Source: Pseudoxanthomonas suwonensis
GTDB lineage: Bacteria; Pseudomonadota; Gammaproteobacteria; Xanthomonadales; Xanthomonadaceae
DNA length: 64,000 bases
Assembly: GCF_000972865.1 (NCBI RefSeq)
Contig: NZ_CP011144.1
Span: 3,407,118-3,471,117, forward strand
Direction of reading: 5' to 3'
The translations under genes were made by a program, and so were the position numbers. How positions within the stretch are numbered: position 1 is the stretch's first letter; every line of letters begins with the position of its first letter. Below the pieces are notes generated by a model. It ran no database searches. It saw only the letters and a program-made list of their open reading frames with translations, and had not been told where the DNA came from. This document shows positions 49,526 through 61,692 of this stretch, piece after piece.

Positions 49526-49737
49526 TCGCGTCGGCTTCCGGTGGAACGTGGCGGGAGCCGCGAACTATGCCAGATGCGATGCCGGTTTTCCGCACTGCGG
49601 CATGGGGTTTTCGCGGATATGGCGGAACACCGTGTGCGGCGATCCGGGGCAATGCACGCGTGGCGAAAGTTGCCGCTGAAACGGGATGTACGGGGAGGCA
49701 GTGGGGAGTCGAAGGTGACGGATCGAAGCCGTGCCCG

Positions 49738-50275
49738 ATTTAAAGCCAAAGCCGAGCAGGGCGCTGGCTTCGGGCTGAGCCGCGGCGGGCCGGGAGTATT
49801 GCGGTCGTCTCGACGGCACATCCATGTGCCGACTCGCCGACGTGGCCATCCCTGGCCACTGCCGCAATACTCCCGGCCCGCCACGTCTTCGGGAGCTTTG
49901 GGGTCGTGGCTCCGTTCACAGACGATGAGCAGCGCACGGCTTTTGTAGGAGCGGGCATGACCGCGACCCGACGCCGTCGGCCCAGGCGACGCCCCCGTGA
50001 TTCCGACGCCCGTGTCGCGGTCATGCCCGCTCCTACAGAAGCAGCGTCGTGGGTTTGCCACCTCCCGGTCGGGGAGGGGGGCCTTTGCCGTTGCTCGTCC
50101 GATCGAAGCCACGCCCTCAAAGCTCCCGAGGCCGTCGTGCCCAGGGGGTCTGGCGCAAGCAGCACAGGGATGTGCTGCGGTCGCGACTCGGAGGCAGGAC
50201 GCCGCAGCGGAGCGATGCGCCAGACCCCCTGGGCACGACGGCCCCCTCCGAAGCCAGCGCTTCTGCTGCTCTACA
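49738..50275. repeat. Composite structured repeat, copy 2 (modules A-B-C)
   Basis: Fills the 866-base gap between serA and the next gene, which has no coding content. Module A is 49788-49878 (outer stem 49788-49804 with 49862-49878), module B 49944-50037, and module C 50136-50237 (22-bp stem 50136-50157 with 50216-50237). Lengths are the same as in copy 1 (91, 94, 102 bp). The module C stem differs from copy 1 in its centre (GGGGTCTGG for GGGGATGG-type bases), with matching changes in the opposite arm. A GC-rich CTCCC/GGGAG palindrome lies between B and C. 49526-49737 shows no clear feature. Confidence 0.87.
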
Positions 50276-50391
50276 AAGTTTCAGAGAGCGGTGGCCCCCC
50301 GACGCCAACGCACTGCTTGCCTGCTGGACGCTCCTCCGCATCACTGGCACGCTTGCGCCTCCCCTCATCCGCGCTATTTCCCCGGCCCCCC

Positions 50392-51780
50392 ATGACCGAT
50401 CCCCGCCTCGCCGACCTGCTGCAGTCGGTGCCCGACCTGCGCCTGAAGACCGACGCCGCCGACCTGGAGCACTACGGCCGCGACTGGACCCGGCGCTGGA
50501 CCCCGGCGCCGCTGGCGATCGCCCTGCCGGGCACTGTCGCCGAGGTGCAGGCGGTCGTGCAGTGGGCCAACCGGCACGGCGTGGCGGTGGTCCCCTCCGG
50601 CGGCCGCACCGGCCTGTCGGGCGGCGCGGTGGCGGCCAACGGCGAGCTGGTACTCAGCCTGGAGCGGATGAACAAGGTGCTGGACTTCGATGCCGTCGAT
50701 CGCACCCTGACCGTGCAGGCCGGCATCGCCCTGGAGGCCGTGCACAACACCGCGCGCGAACACGGCCTGGTCTACCCGGTGGATTTCGGCGCGCGCGGCT
50801 CGTGTTCGATCGGCGGCAACATCGCCACCAACGCCGGTGGCATCCGCGTGATCCGCTACGGCAACACCCGCGAGTGGATCGCCGGCCTGACCGTGGTCAC
50901 CGGCGCCGGCGAGGTGCTCGAACTCAACCGTGCCCTGGTCAAGAACTCCAGCGGCTACGACTTCCGCCAGCTGATGATCGGTTCGGAAGGCACGCTCGGC
51001 ATCGTGGTCGAGGCGATCCTGCGCCTGACCGATCCGCCGCCGCCGACCAACGTGATGCTGCTGGCGCTGCCCTCGTTCGAGGTGCTGATGCGGGTGTTCG
51101 CCGAGTTCCGCGGCCGCCTGCGGCTGGAGGCGTTCGAGTTCTTCACCGACCACGCGCTGCGCCACGTGCTGGCCCACGGCGCGCACAAGCCGCTGGACCA
51201 GGAGTACCCGTACTACGTGGTCACCGAGTTCGCCAGCGACGACGAAGCCACCGAGGCCGCGGCGATGGCCGCCTTCGAGCACTGCATGGAGCAGGGCTGG
51301 GTGGCCGACGGCGTGATCAGCCAGAGCGAAGCCCAGGCACAGCAGATCTGGCGGCTGCGCGAGGGCATTACCGAGGCGGTGGCGCGCTACAAGCCGTACA
51401 AGAACGACGTGTCGGTGCGGATCTCGGCGATGCCGGCGTTCCTGGCCCAGGCGCAGGCGCTGCTGGGCCAGGCCTACCCGCACTTCGAGGTGGTCTGGTT
51501 CGGTCACATCGGCGACGGCAACCTGCACATCAACGTGCTCAAGCCGGACGACACCGCCGACGCCGAGTTCGTGGCCCAGTGCGAGCAGGTGACCAAGCTG
51601 CTGGCGCAGGCATTGCAGGCCCACGGCGGCAGCATCTCGGCCGAGCACGGCATCGGCCTGGTCAAGAAACCCTACCTGGGCAGTACCCGCAGCGATGCCG
51701 AGGTCGCGCTGATGCGCGGGGTCAAGCGGGTGTTCGACCCGAACGGGATCCTGAACCCGGGCAAGCTGTTGGATGCCTGA
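50392..51780 (+). CDS. FAD-linked dehydrogenase, likely D-2-hydroxyglutarate dehydrogenase
   Basis: 462 aa of the GlcD/D-LDH/D2HGDH flavoprotein family. The FAD-binding PCMH domain (about 40-220) has VVPSGGRTGLSGGAV and CSIGGNIATNAGGIRVIRYG. The C-terminal FAD-oxidase domain has the metal/catalytic WFGHIGDGNLHINV and SAEHGIGLVKK. The start at 50392 (MTDPRLADLLQ) is the first ATG after the repeat. Family members oxidise D-lactate, glycolate or D-2-hydroxyglutarate; the position next to serA favours the last, as the SerA/D2HGDH couple described in Pseudomonas. The exact substrate is inference. Confidence 0.85.
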   Translation: MTDPRLADLLQSVPDLRLKTDAADLEHYGRDWTRRWTPAPLAIALPGTVAEVQAVVQWANRHGVAVVPSGGRTGLSGGAVAANGELVLSLERMNKVLDFDAVDRTLTVQAGIALEAVHNTAREHGLVYPVDFGARGSCSIGGNIATNAGGIRVIRYGNTREWIAGLTVVTGAGEVLELNRALVKNSSGYDFRQLMIGSEGTLGIVVEAILRLTDPPPPTNVMLLALPSFEVLMRVFAEFRGRLRLEAFEFFTDHALRHVLAHGAHKPLDQEYPYYVVTEFASDDEATEAAAMAAFEHCMEQGWVADGVISQSEAQAQQIWRLREGITEAVARYKPYKNDVSVRISAMPAFLAQAQALLGQAYPHFEVVWFGHIGDGNLHINVLKPDDTADAEFVAQCEQVTKLLAQALQAHGGSISAEHGIGLVKKPYLGSTRSDAEVALMRGVKRVFDPNGILNPGKLLDA

Positions 51781-51871
51781 TCCGCGACCGGATGCCGGCG
51801 CGGCGGTGGCCGGACGGGTTAGTCTTTGCGCACCGGCCGCGTCCCCGCGGCAGCCACCGATCCGATCGACG

Positions 51872-52195
51872 ATGAAATCCTTCGCTCCCTCCGCCGCGCT
51901 GGTCCTGCTGTGCGCGCTGGCCCCCAACGCCCTGGCCGGCAGTTTCGCCGGCACCTCCGCCGGCACCTCGGCCGGCGCTTCTTCCGCCGGTACCTCCGCT
52001 TCGTCCAACAGCACCTCCGGCGACGACAAGCTGGTGCGCGAGGCGCGCGAGGATGCGGCTGGCTTCGTCGCCAGCGAGGGCCAGGTGCGCACCGCGCGGC
52101 TGGAGGCGGCACTGCGGGTGATGCGCGAGCGCGACGCGGCCGCGCGCGAGGCCAGCGACCTGGCGCTGGCGCGGGCGATCCTCGCCCGCGAGTAG
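51872..52195 (+). CDS. Small secreted DUF2388-like protein
   Basis: 107 aa. A signal peptide (about 1-21, ending LAGS) is followed by a Ser/Thr/Gly/Ala-rich stretch with GTSAG-type repeats (about 22-47). The DDKLVREAREDAAGFVASEG and RLEAALRVMRERDAAAREAS helical region resembles the DUF2388 family of Pseudomonas. No function is known. It ends 30 bases before the DUF4105 gene and is probably co-transcribed with it. The ATG at 51872 is chosen because the signal peptide begins there. Confidence 0.8.
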   Translation: MKSFAPSAALVLLCALAPNALAGSFAGTSAGTSAGASSAGTSASSNSTSGDDKLVREAREDAAGFVASEGQVRTARLEAALRVMRERDAAAREASDLALARAILARE

Positions 52196-52225
52196 TCCGT
52201 CGCCACACCGCATGGCCCCGTGGCC

Positions 52226-54073
52226 ATGATCCGCTTCCTTGCCGCGCTGGCGGCGCTGCTGCTCTGCCTGGCCGGCGGGCGGGCACAGGCCGCCGTGCCG
52301 TCGTTCCACCTCGCCGCGGACATGGCGCCGGCCGAGCGTGCCGCCACGCTGGAACTGCTGGAGCAGGGCACGGCGAAGTTGCCGCCGACGTGGTCCGTCG
52401 CACTGGACCGCCCGGTTGATTTCGCCTGGCGCGACGACCTGCCCGATGGCGTGCATGGCCGGGCGAAGCATTGGCGCATCTCACTGGACCGGCGGCTGCT
52501 GGCGGACTGGATGGCGCGCCCGGTCGCCGCCGGCGGCGACGATCCGGCCACCCGCGCCGCGCTGGCGGCGCTGCTGCACGAGTTGGCGCACCTGTACGAC
52601 CGCACGCCCGCCGGCGGCCTGTCGCGCGACCCGCGCCTGCTCGACCTGGCGGGCTGGCAGGTCGCCGCGCTGGGGCCGGGCCGGCGCGCGCGCAACGACT
52701 TCCGCGACCGCTCGCCGGACCCGTACGAACTGGCGTCGCCGCGCGAATACGTGGCGGTCAACCTCGAGCACTACCTGCTCGATCCGGATTACGCCTGCCG
52801 CCGGCCGATGCTGGCGCAGTACTTCGATGCGCACTTCGGCTGGTTGCCGCCGGACCGGGAGGCGTGTGCCCCCGGGCTGCCGTTCGTGCGCGACGAAGTG
52901 CGCTCCGACGACCCACAGCGGCTGCTGGGCGAACTGGACCCCGAGCGGATCCTCGAGATCGACTACCTGCTGGCGGAAGGCAACGAGCGGCCGATGAGCC
53001 GCTGGGGTCACGGCATGCTGCGGCTGGTGGTGTGCGCGCCGGACCGCCCGCGTGGCCCGGACTGCCGGCTGGACCTGCAGCACCACCTGGTGCTGTCGTT
53101 CCGCGCCTTCGTCGGCGACGTGCAGATCTCGAACTGGCGCGGGCTGACCGGCTCGTATCCGTCGCGGCTGTTCGTGTTGCCGCTGGGGCAGGTGATCGAC
53201 GAGTACACCAAGGTGGAGCTGCGTGGCCTGCGTTCGGTGCCGCTGGCGCTGTCGCACGGGGAGGTCGCCGCGCTGGCCGGGCGCGCGGCGCAGCTGCACT
53301 GGAGCTATGACGGCCGCTACTACTTCGTGTCCAACAACTGCGCGGTGGAGACCTGGAAGCTGCTGCACGACGCGGTGCCGCGGCTGGCGGCGATGGAGTT
53401 GTCCGGCATCACCCCGAACGGACTGCTGCGGCGGCTGCGCGCCGCCGGCGCGACCGCCGAGGCGGGTGTGCCCGCCGATCCGGCCGGGCAGGTCAGGCTC
53501 GGCTACCACTTCGAGCCGGCCAGCGCGCAATACGAGGCGATGTATGCGATCGCGCGCGGCGAACTGGGCCTGCCGCAACCGGATGCGGCCGCATGGCTGG
53601 CGTTGCCTCCGCAGTTGCGTACGGCGGCCCTGCAGCGTGCCGGCCAGCGCGCCGCAGCGGCGCTGCTGGTGCTGGAATCGGCGGCGTTGCGCCGGCAGGA
53701 AATGCTGGCGCGCGATGAGCTCAAGCGGCGCTGGCTGCGCGATCCGCACGGACTGGCCGATGCCGGCGTGGAGATCGCCGGGCCACTGCGGGAGTTCCTG
53801 CGCCTGGGCGGTGCGTTCAGCCGGCCGGCGTCATGGCTGGAGGACGTCGCGGGCTACGGCCTGCCGCAGGCGGAAGAGCGTGCGGTGCTGGCGGCGCGTG
53901 TGCACGAGGACGCGGCGAGCCGGCAGGCGCAGGCCGGCGCGCTGGAGGCCGGCGTCCGCCAGTTGCTGTCGCCAGCGCGGCGCGATGCCCTGGCGGGGGC
54001 CGAGGCCAACGTAGTGCTGGTCGGCGACCGCCTGCGTGAACTGTTCGCCGAACCGCCGCGGGCGTCCTTGTAG
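52226..54073 (+). CDS. Exported DUF4105 protein with an HExxH motif
   Basis: 615 aa with a signal peptide (about 1-24). The N-terminal half has H118-E119-x-x-H122 in LLHELAHLYDR, a zincin-like metal site. The middle is a DUF4105 domain with SRWGHGMLRLVV (H262) and YYFVSNNCAVETW (C372), matching the His/Cys pair of the papain-like DUF4105 domain of the lipoprotein N-acyltransferase Lnb. No Lnb-type membrane domain is present; a helical, Arg/Ala-rich C-terminus (about 450-615) follows. A periplasmic cysteine hydrolase or transferase is plausible. The stop TAG is formed by the GTAG of the REP array. Confidence 0.82.
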   Translation: MIRFLAALAALLLCLAGGRAQAAVPSFHLAADMAPAERAATLELLEQGTAKLPPTWSVALDRPVDFAWRDDLPDGVHGRAKHWRISLDRRLLADWMARPVAAGGDDPATRAALAALLHELAHLYDRTPAGGLSRDPRLLDLAGWQVAALGPGRRARNDFRDRSPDPYELASPREYVAVNLEHYLLDPDYACRRPMLAQYFDAHFGWLPPDREACAPGLPFVRDEVRSDDPQRLLGELDPERILEIDYLLAEGNERPMSRWGHGMLRLVVCAPDRPRGPDCRLDLQHHLVLSFRAFVGDVQISNWRGLTGSYPSRLFVLPLGQVIDEYTKVELRGLRSVPLALSHGEVAALAGRAAQLHWSYDGRYYFVSNNCAVETWKLLHDAVPRLAAMELSGITPNGLLRRLRAAGATAEAGVPADPAGQVRLGYHFEPASAQYEAMYAIARGELGLPQPDAAAWLALPPQLRTAALQRAGQRAAAALLVLESAALRRQEMLARDELKRRWLRDPHGLADAGVEIAGPLREFLRLGGAFSRPASWLEDVAGYGLPQAEERAVLAARVHEDAASRQAQAGALEAGVRQLLSPARRDALAGAEANVVLVGDRLRELFAEPPRASL

Positions 54074-54660
54074 GAGCCCAGCTCGCTGGCGACACGGGCG
54101 TCGGAATCATGGGAGCGTCGCCTGTGCCGACGGCGTCGGGTCGCCGGCTGAACCCGGCTCCTACAACAGCCGCGTCGCCGCGGTCGCTCTTCTGTAGGAG
54201 CTGACTTCAGTCGGCGACACGGGCGTCGGAATCATGAGGGCGTCGCCTGTGCCGACGGCGTCGGGTCGCCGGCTGAACCCGGCTCCTACAACAGCCACGT
54301 CGCCGCGGTCGCTCTTCTGTAGGAGCTGACTTCAGTCGGCGACACGGGCGTCGGAATCATGAGGGCGTCGCCTGCGCCGACGGCGTTGGGTCGCCGGCTG
54401 AACCCGGCTCCTACAACAGCCACGTCGCCGCGGTCGCTCTTCTGTAGGAGCTGACTTCAGTCGGCGACACGGGCGTCGGAATTATGAGGGCGTCGCCTGC
54501 GCCGACGGCGCCGTGTCGCGGGCAAGCCCGGCACCTGCACGGCCTCGGCGCTTCTGTAGGAGCCCATTCATAGGCGACACGCGCGCCGGAACGGCGAGGC
54601 GGTCAGGTGTGCCAGCGTGGCCTGTCGCGGCCGCGGCCCGGCTGCTGCAACAGAATGCTG
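54070..54660. repeat. Tandem array of class-2 REP pairs (124/125-bp period)
   Basis: GTAGGAG occurs at 54070, 54194, 54319, 54444 and 54555: four units of 124, 125, 125 and about 111 bases and a decayed fifth. Each unit is a REP pair (GTAGGAGCTGACTTCAGTCG to GGCTCCTAC) with the ACGGGCGTCGGAATCATGAG centre, plus a linker with GTCGCCGCGGTCGCTCTTCT. Units 2 to 4 are almost identical, indicating recent amplification. It fills the 627-base gap between the DUF4105 gene and efpL, which converge, and its left edge supplies the DUF4105 stop. Confidence 0.92.
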
Positions 54661-54700
54661 CGGCCGCATCCGCCGGATACGGCCGCAGACAACTGGTGCA

Positions 54701-55267
54701 TCAGTCCGCCCGGCCGCCGAACTCACCGGTGGTGGTGTTGACCAGGATCCGTTCGCCGGTGGTGATGTACTCCGGGACCATGATCTCGATGCCGGTGCTG
54801 AGCGTGGCCGGCTTCGGCCGCTTGGTCGCGGTGCCGCCCTTCAGCTCCGGCGGGGTCTCGACCACTTCCAGGGTCACGTGCTGCGGCAGCTGGATCGCCA
54901 CCGGCTGCTCGTCGATCACCTGCACGTAGATGCCGGCCAGGCCGTCGGTGATGTAGCCGGCGGCGTCGCCGATCGCATCCGGATCCAGGGTGTACGGGGT
55001 GTAGTCCTCGTCGTCCATGAACACGAACGCGTCGCCGTCCTTGTACGAGAAGGTGGCCTGGCGGCGCAGCAGTTCGACCTCGACCAGGTTGTCGTCGGCG
55101 TCGAAGCTGGCGTCCAGCTTGTTGCCGCCGGGCACGCTGTACATGATGAAACGGAAGCGGACATTGCCGCCGCGGCCCTGCGGCGAGCTGCGCTCGATGT
55201 CGCGGACCTGGTAGACGCCGTTGTTGTACTCGACGACGTTGCCCTTCTTGATTTCGCTGGCTCTCAT
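54701..55267 (-). CDS. yeiP: Elongation factor P-like protein EfpL (YeiP)
   Basis: 188 aa, three OB/KOW-like domains. It is the YeiP/EfpL paralogue, not EF-P proper: the tip loop reads SSPQGRGG with R32 in place of the modified lysine, [16 protein letters not shown] and [16 protein letters not shown] match E. coli YeiP, and both end in GRAD. EfpL relieves ribosome stalling at proline-containing and other motifs. AAG-rich [20 protein letters not shown] is the expected N-terminus. Confidence 0.93.
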   Translation of the reverse strand: MRASEIKKGNVVEYNNGVYQVRDIERSSPQGRGGNVRFRFIMYSVPGGNKLDASFDADDNLVEVELLRRQATFSYKDGDAFVFMDDEDYTPYTLDPDAIGDAAGYITDGLAGIYVQVIDEQPVAIQLPQHVTLEVVETPPELKGGTATKRPKPATLSTGIEIMVPEYITTGERILVNTTTGEFGGRAD

Positions 55268-55316
55268 GGGTGGTTCTTCGTTGGTGAGCGTTGCCCGCGC
55301 GCGGCGGTTGGTGGGA

Positions 55317-56087
55317 TTACTTCGGTGCCAGGCGGGTGGCGCCGTCCAGGCGGATGGTCTCGCCGTTGAGGTAGCGGGTGCGCAGGATGAAGGCCACCGT
55401 GTCGGCGAACTCCTCCGGCCGGCCGAGGCGGGCGGGGAAGGGGATGGTCGCCGCCAGCGACTGCTGCACGGACTCGGGCATCCCGTCGACCATTGGCGTC
55501 CAGAACACGCCGGGGGCCACGGTCAATACGCGGATGCCGAAGCGGGCCAGCTCGCGCGCCATCGGCAGGGTCATGCCGACCACGCCGCCCTTGGAGGCGG
55601 AGTAGGCGGCCTGGCCGATCTGGCCTTCGTAGGCGGCCACCGAGGCGGTGTTGACGATCGCGCCGCGCTCGCCGTCCTCGCCCGGTTCGTTGTGCTGCAT
55701 CAGCGCCGCGGCGGCCTTGGCCACGTTGAAGCTGCCGACCAGGTTGACCATCACCGTGCGGGCGAAGCCGTCCAGCGGCATCGGGCCCTCCTTGCCCAGC
55801 ACGCGACCGGCGCCGAGGATGCCGGCGCAGTTGATGGCGGCGTTGAGGCCGCCGAGGAAGTCGCGGGCGGCTTCGAGGGTGGCGACGACGCCGGCCTCGT
55901 CGGTGACGTCGGTGCGGAAGTAGCGTGCGTTGGCCTCGCCGAGGGCGGCGACGGCTTCGGCGCCCTTGTCGTCGTTAACGTCGAGCAGGGCGACCTTGCC
56001 GCCGTCGGCGACCAGGCGCTGGGCCACGGCGAAGCCGAGGCCGGAGACGCCACCGGTGACGACGGCGCGGACACAGGAAAGCTGCAT
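55317..56087 (-). CDS. SDR-family oxidoreductase (3-hydroxyacyl-CoA dehydrogenase type II-like)
   Basis: 256 aa short-chain dehydrogenase. NAD-binding TGGVSGLG, the NCAG motif and catalytic Ser-Tyr-Lys in [20 protein letters not shown] are present. The sequence resembles the HSD17B10/type II 3-hydroxyacyl-CoA dehydrogenase group in its [10 protein letters not shown] and [15 protein letters not shown] segments. A role in fatty acid or branched-chain beta-oxidation would fit the acyl-CoA dehydrogenase at 61828 but is not proven. The ATG at 56087 ([13 protein letters not shown]) is chosen; an upstream GTG adds four residues. It lies 49 bases upstream of efpL. Confidence 0.85.
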   Translation of the reverse strand: MQLSCVRAVVTGGVSGLGFAVAQRLVADGGKVALLDVNDDKGAEAVAALGEANARYFRTDVTDEAGVVATLEAARDFLGGLNAAINCAGILGAGRVLGKEGPMPLDGFARTVMVNLVGSFNVAKAAAALMQHNEPGEDGERGAIVNTASVAAYEGQIGQAAYSASKGGVVGMTLPMARELARFGIRVLTVAPGVFWTPMVDGMPESVQQSLAATIPFPARLGRPEEFADTVAFILRTRYLNGETIRLDGATRLAPK

Positions 56088-56145
56088 GGCAGGTTCCACG
56101 GGTAAAACAGGGCCTGCAATTCTAGCCGAGAGCCCGGCGAGGGGC

Positions 56146-56553
56146 TCAGGGAAGGGTCACCGTCGGCGCCGGGGGCGCGGGGGGAATGCGGGTGCTTTCG
56201 CCCGGGACTTCGTGCCAGACCAAGTGCAGGACGCAATTGTCCGACCGGCGGCGGCACATGGCCATTGCCTTGTCCCTCGCCTGCTCGTCGTTGGGCTGGG
56301 ACAGGGCATAGCCGATGGACCGGCTACCCGTCACCAAGGCGGAGTAGCCTGGCTCGCTGGTAGTGGCGAGCTGGCTGCAGTTGAGCGAGCGCCGGACGCA
56401 ATGCCCAACGGCATCCCGTGCCGCCAAGCTGACGCTCGGCTGGTTGAACGAGTAGCCGAAGGCTCCGGAATCCGGGTCGTGGACCACGGCGGAGGCCGCA
56501 TGGCTGTACGCAGGCACCAGCGCACCGAGGGCGACGAGGACCAAGTTCCACAT
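56146..56553 (-). CDS. Small secreted DUF4189 protein
   Basis: 135 aa with a signal peptide (MWNLVLVALGALVPAYSHA). The mature part SAVVHDPDSGAFGYSFNQPS, AARDAVGHCVRRSLNCSQL and ALSQPNDEQARDKAMAMCRR is the DUF4189 repeat with paired cysteines, seen in many small exported proteins of unknown function. GGAG lies nine bases before the ATG at 56553. The C-terminus is Pro-rich. The 151-base gap to metH shows nothing. Confidence 0.8.
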   Translation of the reverse strand: MWNLVLVALGALVPAYSHAASAVVHDPDSGAFGYSFNQPSVSLAARDAVGHCVRRSLNCSQLATTSEPGYSALVTGSRSIGYALSQPNDEQARDKAMAMCRRRSDNCVLHLVWHEVPGESTRIPPAPPAPTVTLP

Positions 56554-56704
56554 CGTGCCAGCTCCATTCCCTTGATTGTTGCGCGGATGATGGCATCGGA
56601 CGGCCCCCGATGTCAGGCTCGCGCCGTGTCTTTCGGCGAGCGCCGGCGTGCGTGGTCGCCATGAAGCGCCGTGCATCGCCGCGATCGCCGCAGTCGCTGG
56701 CGCG

Positions 56705-59524
<2,820 letters not shown>

Positions 59525-59561
59525 CGGTGGCGGTTCAGTCATTGCGCAGCGACAAGCCACT

Positions 59562-59646
59562 CGTCATCCCCGCGCAGGCGGGGATCCAGTGACTTGCCGG
59601 AACGTCGGGAGAAAGTCGCTGGGTCCCCGCCTGCGCGGGGACGACG
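59562..59646. repeat. REP-type pair, class 3, between the two metH genes
   Basis: CGTCATCCCCGCGCAGGCGG starts the 28-base left arm (59562-59589), which pairs with 59619-59646 (CTGGGTCCCCGCCTGCGCGG start) with two mismatches. It occupies most of the 132-base gap between metH N-part and C-part, at the junction of homocysteine and folate domains. The related pair is at 39496-39597. Confidence 0.87.
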
Positions 59647-59656
59647 GGATGAACGT

Positions 59657-60751
59657 TCACGCCGCCCGCTCCAGCGCACCCTGCGGCACCCGCGGCCGCA
59701 GCCCGCGCACCGCCTCGGCGATCGCGCGGATATGGTCGGGCGAGGTGCCGCAGCAGCCGCCGACCAGGTTGAGCAGGCCCGATTCGGCGAACTCGCGCAG
59801 CACCGTGGCCATCTCCTCCGGGGTCTCGTCGTAGCCGCCGAAGGCGTTGGGCAGGCCGGCGTTGGGGTGGGCGCTGACGTAGTAGGGCGACACGTCCGAC
59901 AGCGCCTCCACGTGCGGGCGCAGGTCCTTGGCGCCGAGCGCGCAGTTCAGGCCGATCGACAGCGGCCGGGCATGGGCCAGCGAGGCATGGAAGGCCTCGG
60001 CGGTCTGCCCGGAGAGGGTGCGGCCGGAAGCGTCGGTAATGGTGCCGGAGATCATCACCGGCAGGCGCCCGCCGCGGGCGTCGAACACTTCCTCGATCGC
60101 ATACAGCGCGGCCTTGGCGTTGAGCGTGTCGAAGATGGTCTCGACCATCAGGGTGTCGGCGCCGCCGTCGATCAGTCCCTCGACCGCCTCGCGGTAGGTC
60201 GCGCGCAGCTCGTCGAAGCTGGTGTTGCGGAAGCCGGGATCGTTGACGTCCGGGCTGATCGAGGCGGTGCGGCTGGTCGGGCCGAGCACGCCGATCACGA
60301 AGCGCGGCTGGTCCGGGGTCTGCGCCTCGATCCCGTCGCATGCCTCGCGCGCGACACGCGCGCCGGCCTTGTTGAGCTCGTACACCAGGTGTTCGAGGTG
60401 GTAGTCGGCCTGGCTGACCGAGGTGGCGTTGAAGGTGTTGGTCTCGACCAGGTCGGCCCCGGCCTCCAGGTAGGCGCGGTGGATGCCGGCGATGATTTCC
60501 GGCCTGGTCAGCAGCAGCAGGTCGTTGTTGCCCTTGAGGTCGTGGCCGCAGTGCGGGCCGTGGCCATCATGGTCGGGGTGGTGGGCTTGGTCGAACCCCC
60601 CGGCGAAGCGTTCGCCGCGGTAGTCGGCTTCTTGCAGGTCGTGGCGCTGGATCATCGTGCCCATCGCGCCGTCGATGACCAGGATGCGTTCGCGCAGCCC
60701 TTGTTCGAGCAGGGCGACGCGTTCGGGATGCAGCCAGGGCAGGGTTTTCAT
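59657..60751 (-). CDS. metH: Methionine synthase, homocysteine-binding N-terminal part
   Basis: 364 aa homocysteine S-methyltransferase domain of MetH as a separate protein. [35 protein letters not shown] and the Zn ligands in GLNCALGA and GGCCGT are intact, so it should bind homocysteine and act with the C-part. Residues 51-70 are a His-rich insertion ([15 protein letters not shown]) between RGERFA and DLKGNND, absent from E. coli MetH. It lies 10 bases downstream of the SahR-like regulator, so the three genes form one operon. Confidence 0.93.
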   Translation of the reverse strand: MKTLPWLHPERVALLEQGLRERILVIDGAMGTMIQRHDLQEADYRGERFAGGFDQAHHPDHDGHGPHCGHDLKGNNDLLLLTRPEIIAGIHRAYLEAGADLVETNTFNATSVSQADYHLEHLVYELNKAGARVAREACDGIEAQTPDQPRFVIGVLGPTSRTASISPDVNDPGFRNTSFDELRATYREAVEGLIDGGADTLMVETIFDTLNAKAALYAIEEVFDARGGRLPVMISGTITDASGRTLSGQTAEAFHASLAHARPLSIGLNCALGAKDLRPHVEALSDVSPYYVSAHPNAGLPNAFGGYDETPEEMATVLREFAESGLLNLVGGCCGTSPDHIRAIAEAVRGLRPRVPQGALERAA

Positions 60752-60761
60752 CTTCGTGGAC

Positions 60762-61691
60762 TCAGGGCTTGTGGGCGATCAGCGAGATCACTTCGAAATG
60801 CGGCGGGCGCCGCTCGCGGGTCACCGTCTCCAGGCTGGTCACCTCCAGCCCCGCCTTCTCGGCGAATTTCCTCAACTCCTTCGCCGGGAAACCGAGGTTG
60901 AGGTGGCCGTAGGCCTCCACCACCGCCTTGTGCTCGTGCCGGGCCAGGCTGCTCAGCAGCAGGCGGCCGCCCTTGCGCAGCACGCGGGCGGCCTCGGCCA
61001 CGGCCTGGGCCGGCTTGGCCGAATAGGTCAGCGCGTGCATCAGCGCCACCAGGTCGAAGCTGGCGTCCTTGAACGGCAGCGCGTGCATGTCGCCCTCGCG
61101 CACCTCCACGTTCTGCAGCCGGCGCAAGCGCTCGCTGGCCGCGGCGACCACCCGCGCACTGGTGTCGACGCAGACGTAGCGGTGCGAGTGCGGTGCCAGC
61201 AGTTCGGCCAGCACGCCGTCGCCGGAGGCGATGTCGAGCACGTCGCCGGTCTCCAGCAGCGGCAGCGCACTGCGCGCCAGCGCTTCCCAGGTGCGGCCCG
61301 GGGAATAGTGGCGCTCCATGTCGCCGGCCACGCTGTCGGCCCAGTTCTGGTCGGCGGCGCGCGCCGCCAGCACCGAAGGCAGGCGCTCGGCATCCTGGCG
61401 CAGCAGCGGGTCGTCGCTGCCGGTGCTCAGGGCCTGCCACAATGCGCGCTGGGCGGGATCGAGCGCGGCCTCGTCGAAGCGGTAGTAGGCCGACACGCCG
61501 GCGCGCCGGTCGCGCACCAGGCCGGCCTCCTTGAGCCTGGCCAGGTGGGTGGACACGCGCGGCTGCGCCAGCCGGGTGATCGACGACAGCTCGGCCACGG
61601 TCAGCTCCTCCAGTTCCAGCAGCGCCAGCAGGCGCACTCGGGTGGCGTCGGCGAAGACCTTCAGCCGGGTCGACCAGTCCTCGAGGTCCAT
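60762..61691 (-). CDS. ArsR-type regulator fused to a methyltransferase domain (SahR-like)
   Basis: 309 aa. The N-terminal ArsR winged helix (about 1-95; [20 protein letters not shown] is the recognition region) is followed by a class I SAM-dependent methyltransferase fold (about 125-309; [15 protein letters not shown] motif [14 protein letters not shown]). This architecture is that of SahR, the S-adenosylhomocysteine-responsive regulator of methionine genes in Proteobacteria. It precedes metH by 10 bases. The 30-bp palindrome that abuts its start is a candidate own operator. SAH as ligand is inferred from the family. Confidence 0.87.
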   Translation of the reverse strand: MDLEDWSTRLKVFADATRVRLLALLELEELTVAELSSITRLAQPRVSTHLARLKEAGLVRDRRAGVSAYYRFDEAALDPAQRALWQALSTGSDDPLLRQDAERLPSVLAARAADQNWADSVAGDMERHYSPGRTWEALARSALPLLETGDVLDIASGDGVLAELLAPHSHRYVCVDTSARVVAAASERLRRLQNVEVREGDMHALPFKDASFDLVALMHALTYSAKPAQAVAEAARVLRKGGRLLLSSLARHEHKAVVEAYGHLNLGFPAKELRKFAEKAGLEVTSLETVTRERRPPHFEVISLIAHKP

Positions 61692-61692
61692 A

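Noticed and set aside
54701..55267. Calling this gene efp
   Set aside because: The tip has arginine and the internal and C-terminal sequence match YeiP/EfpL, not EF-P.
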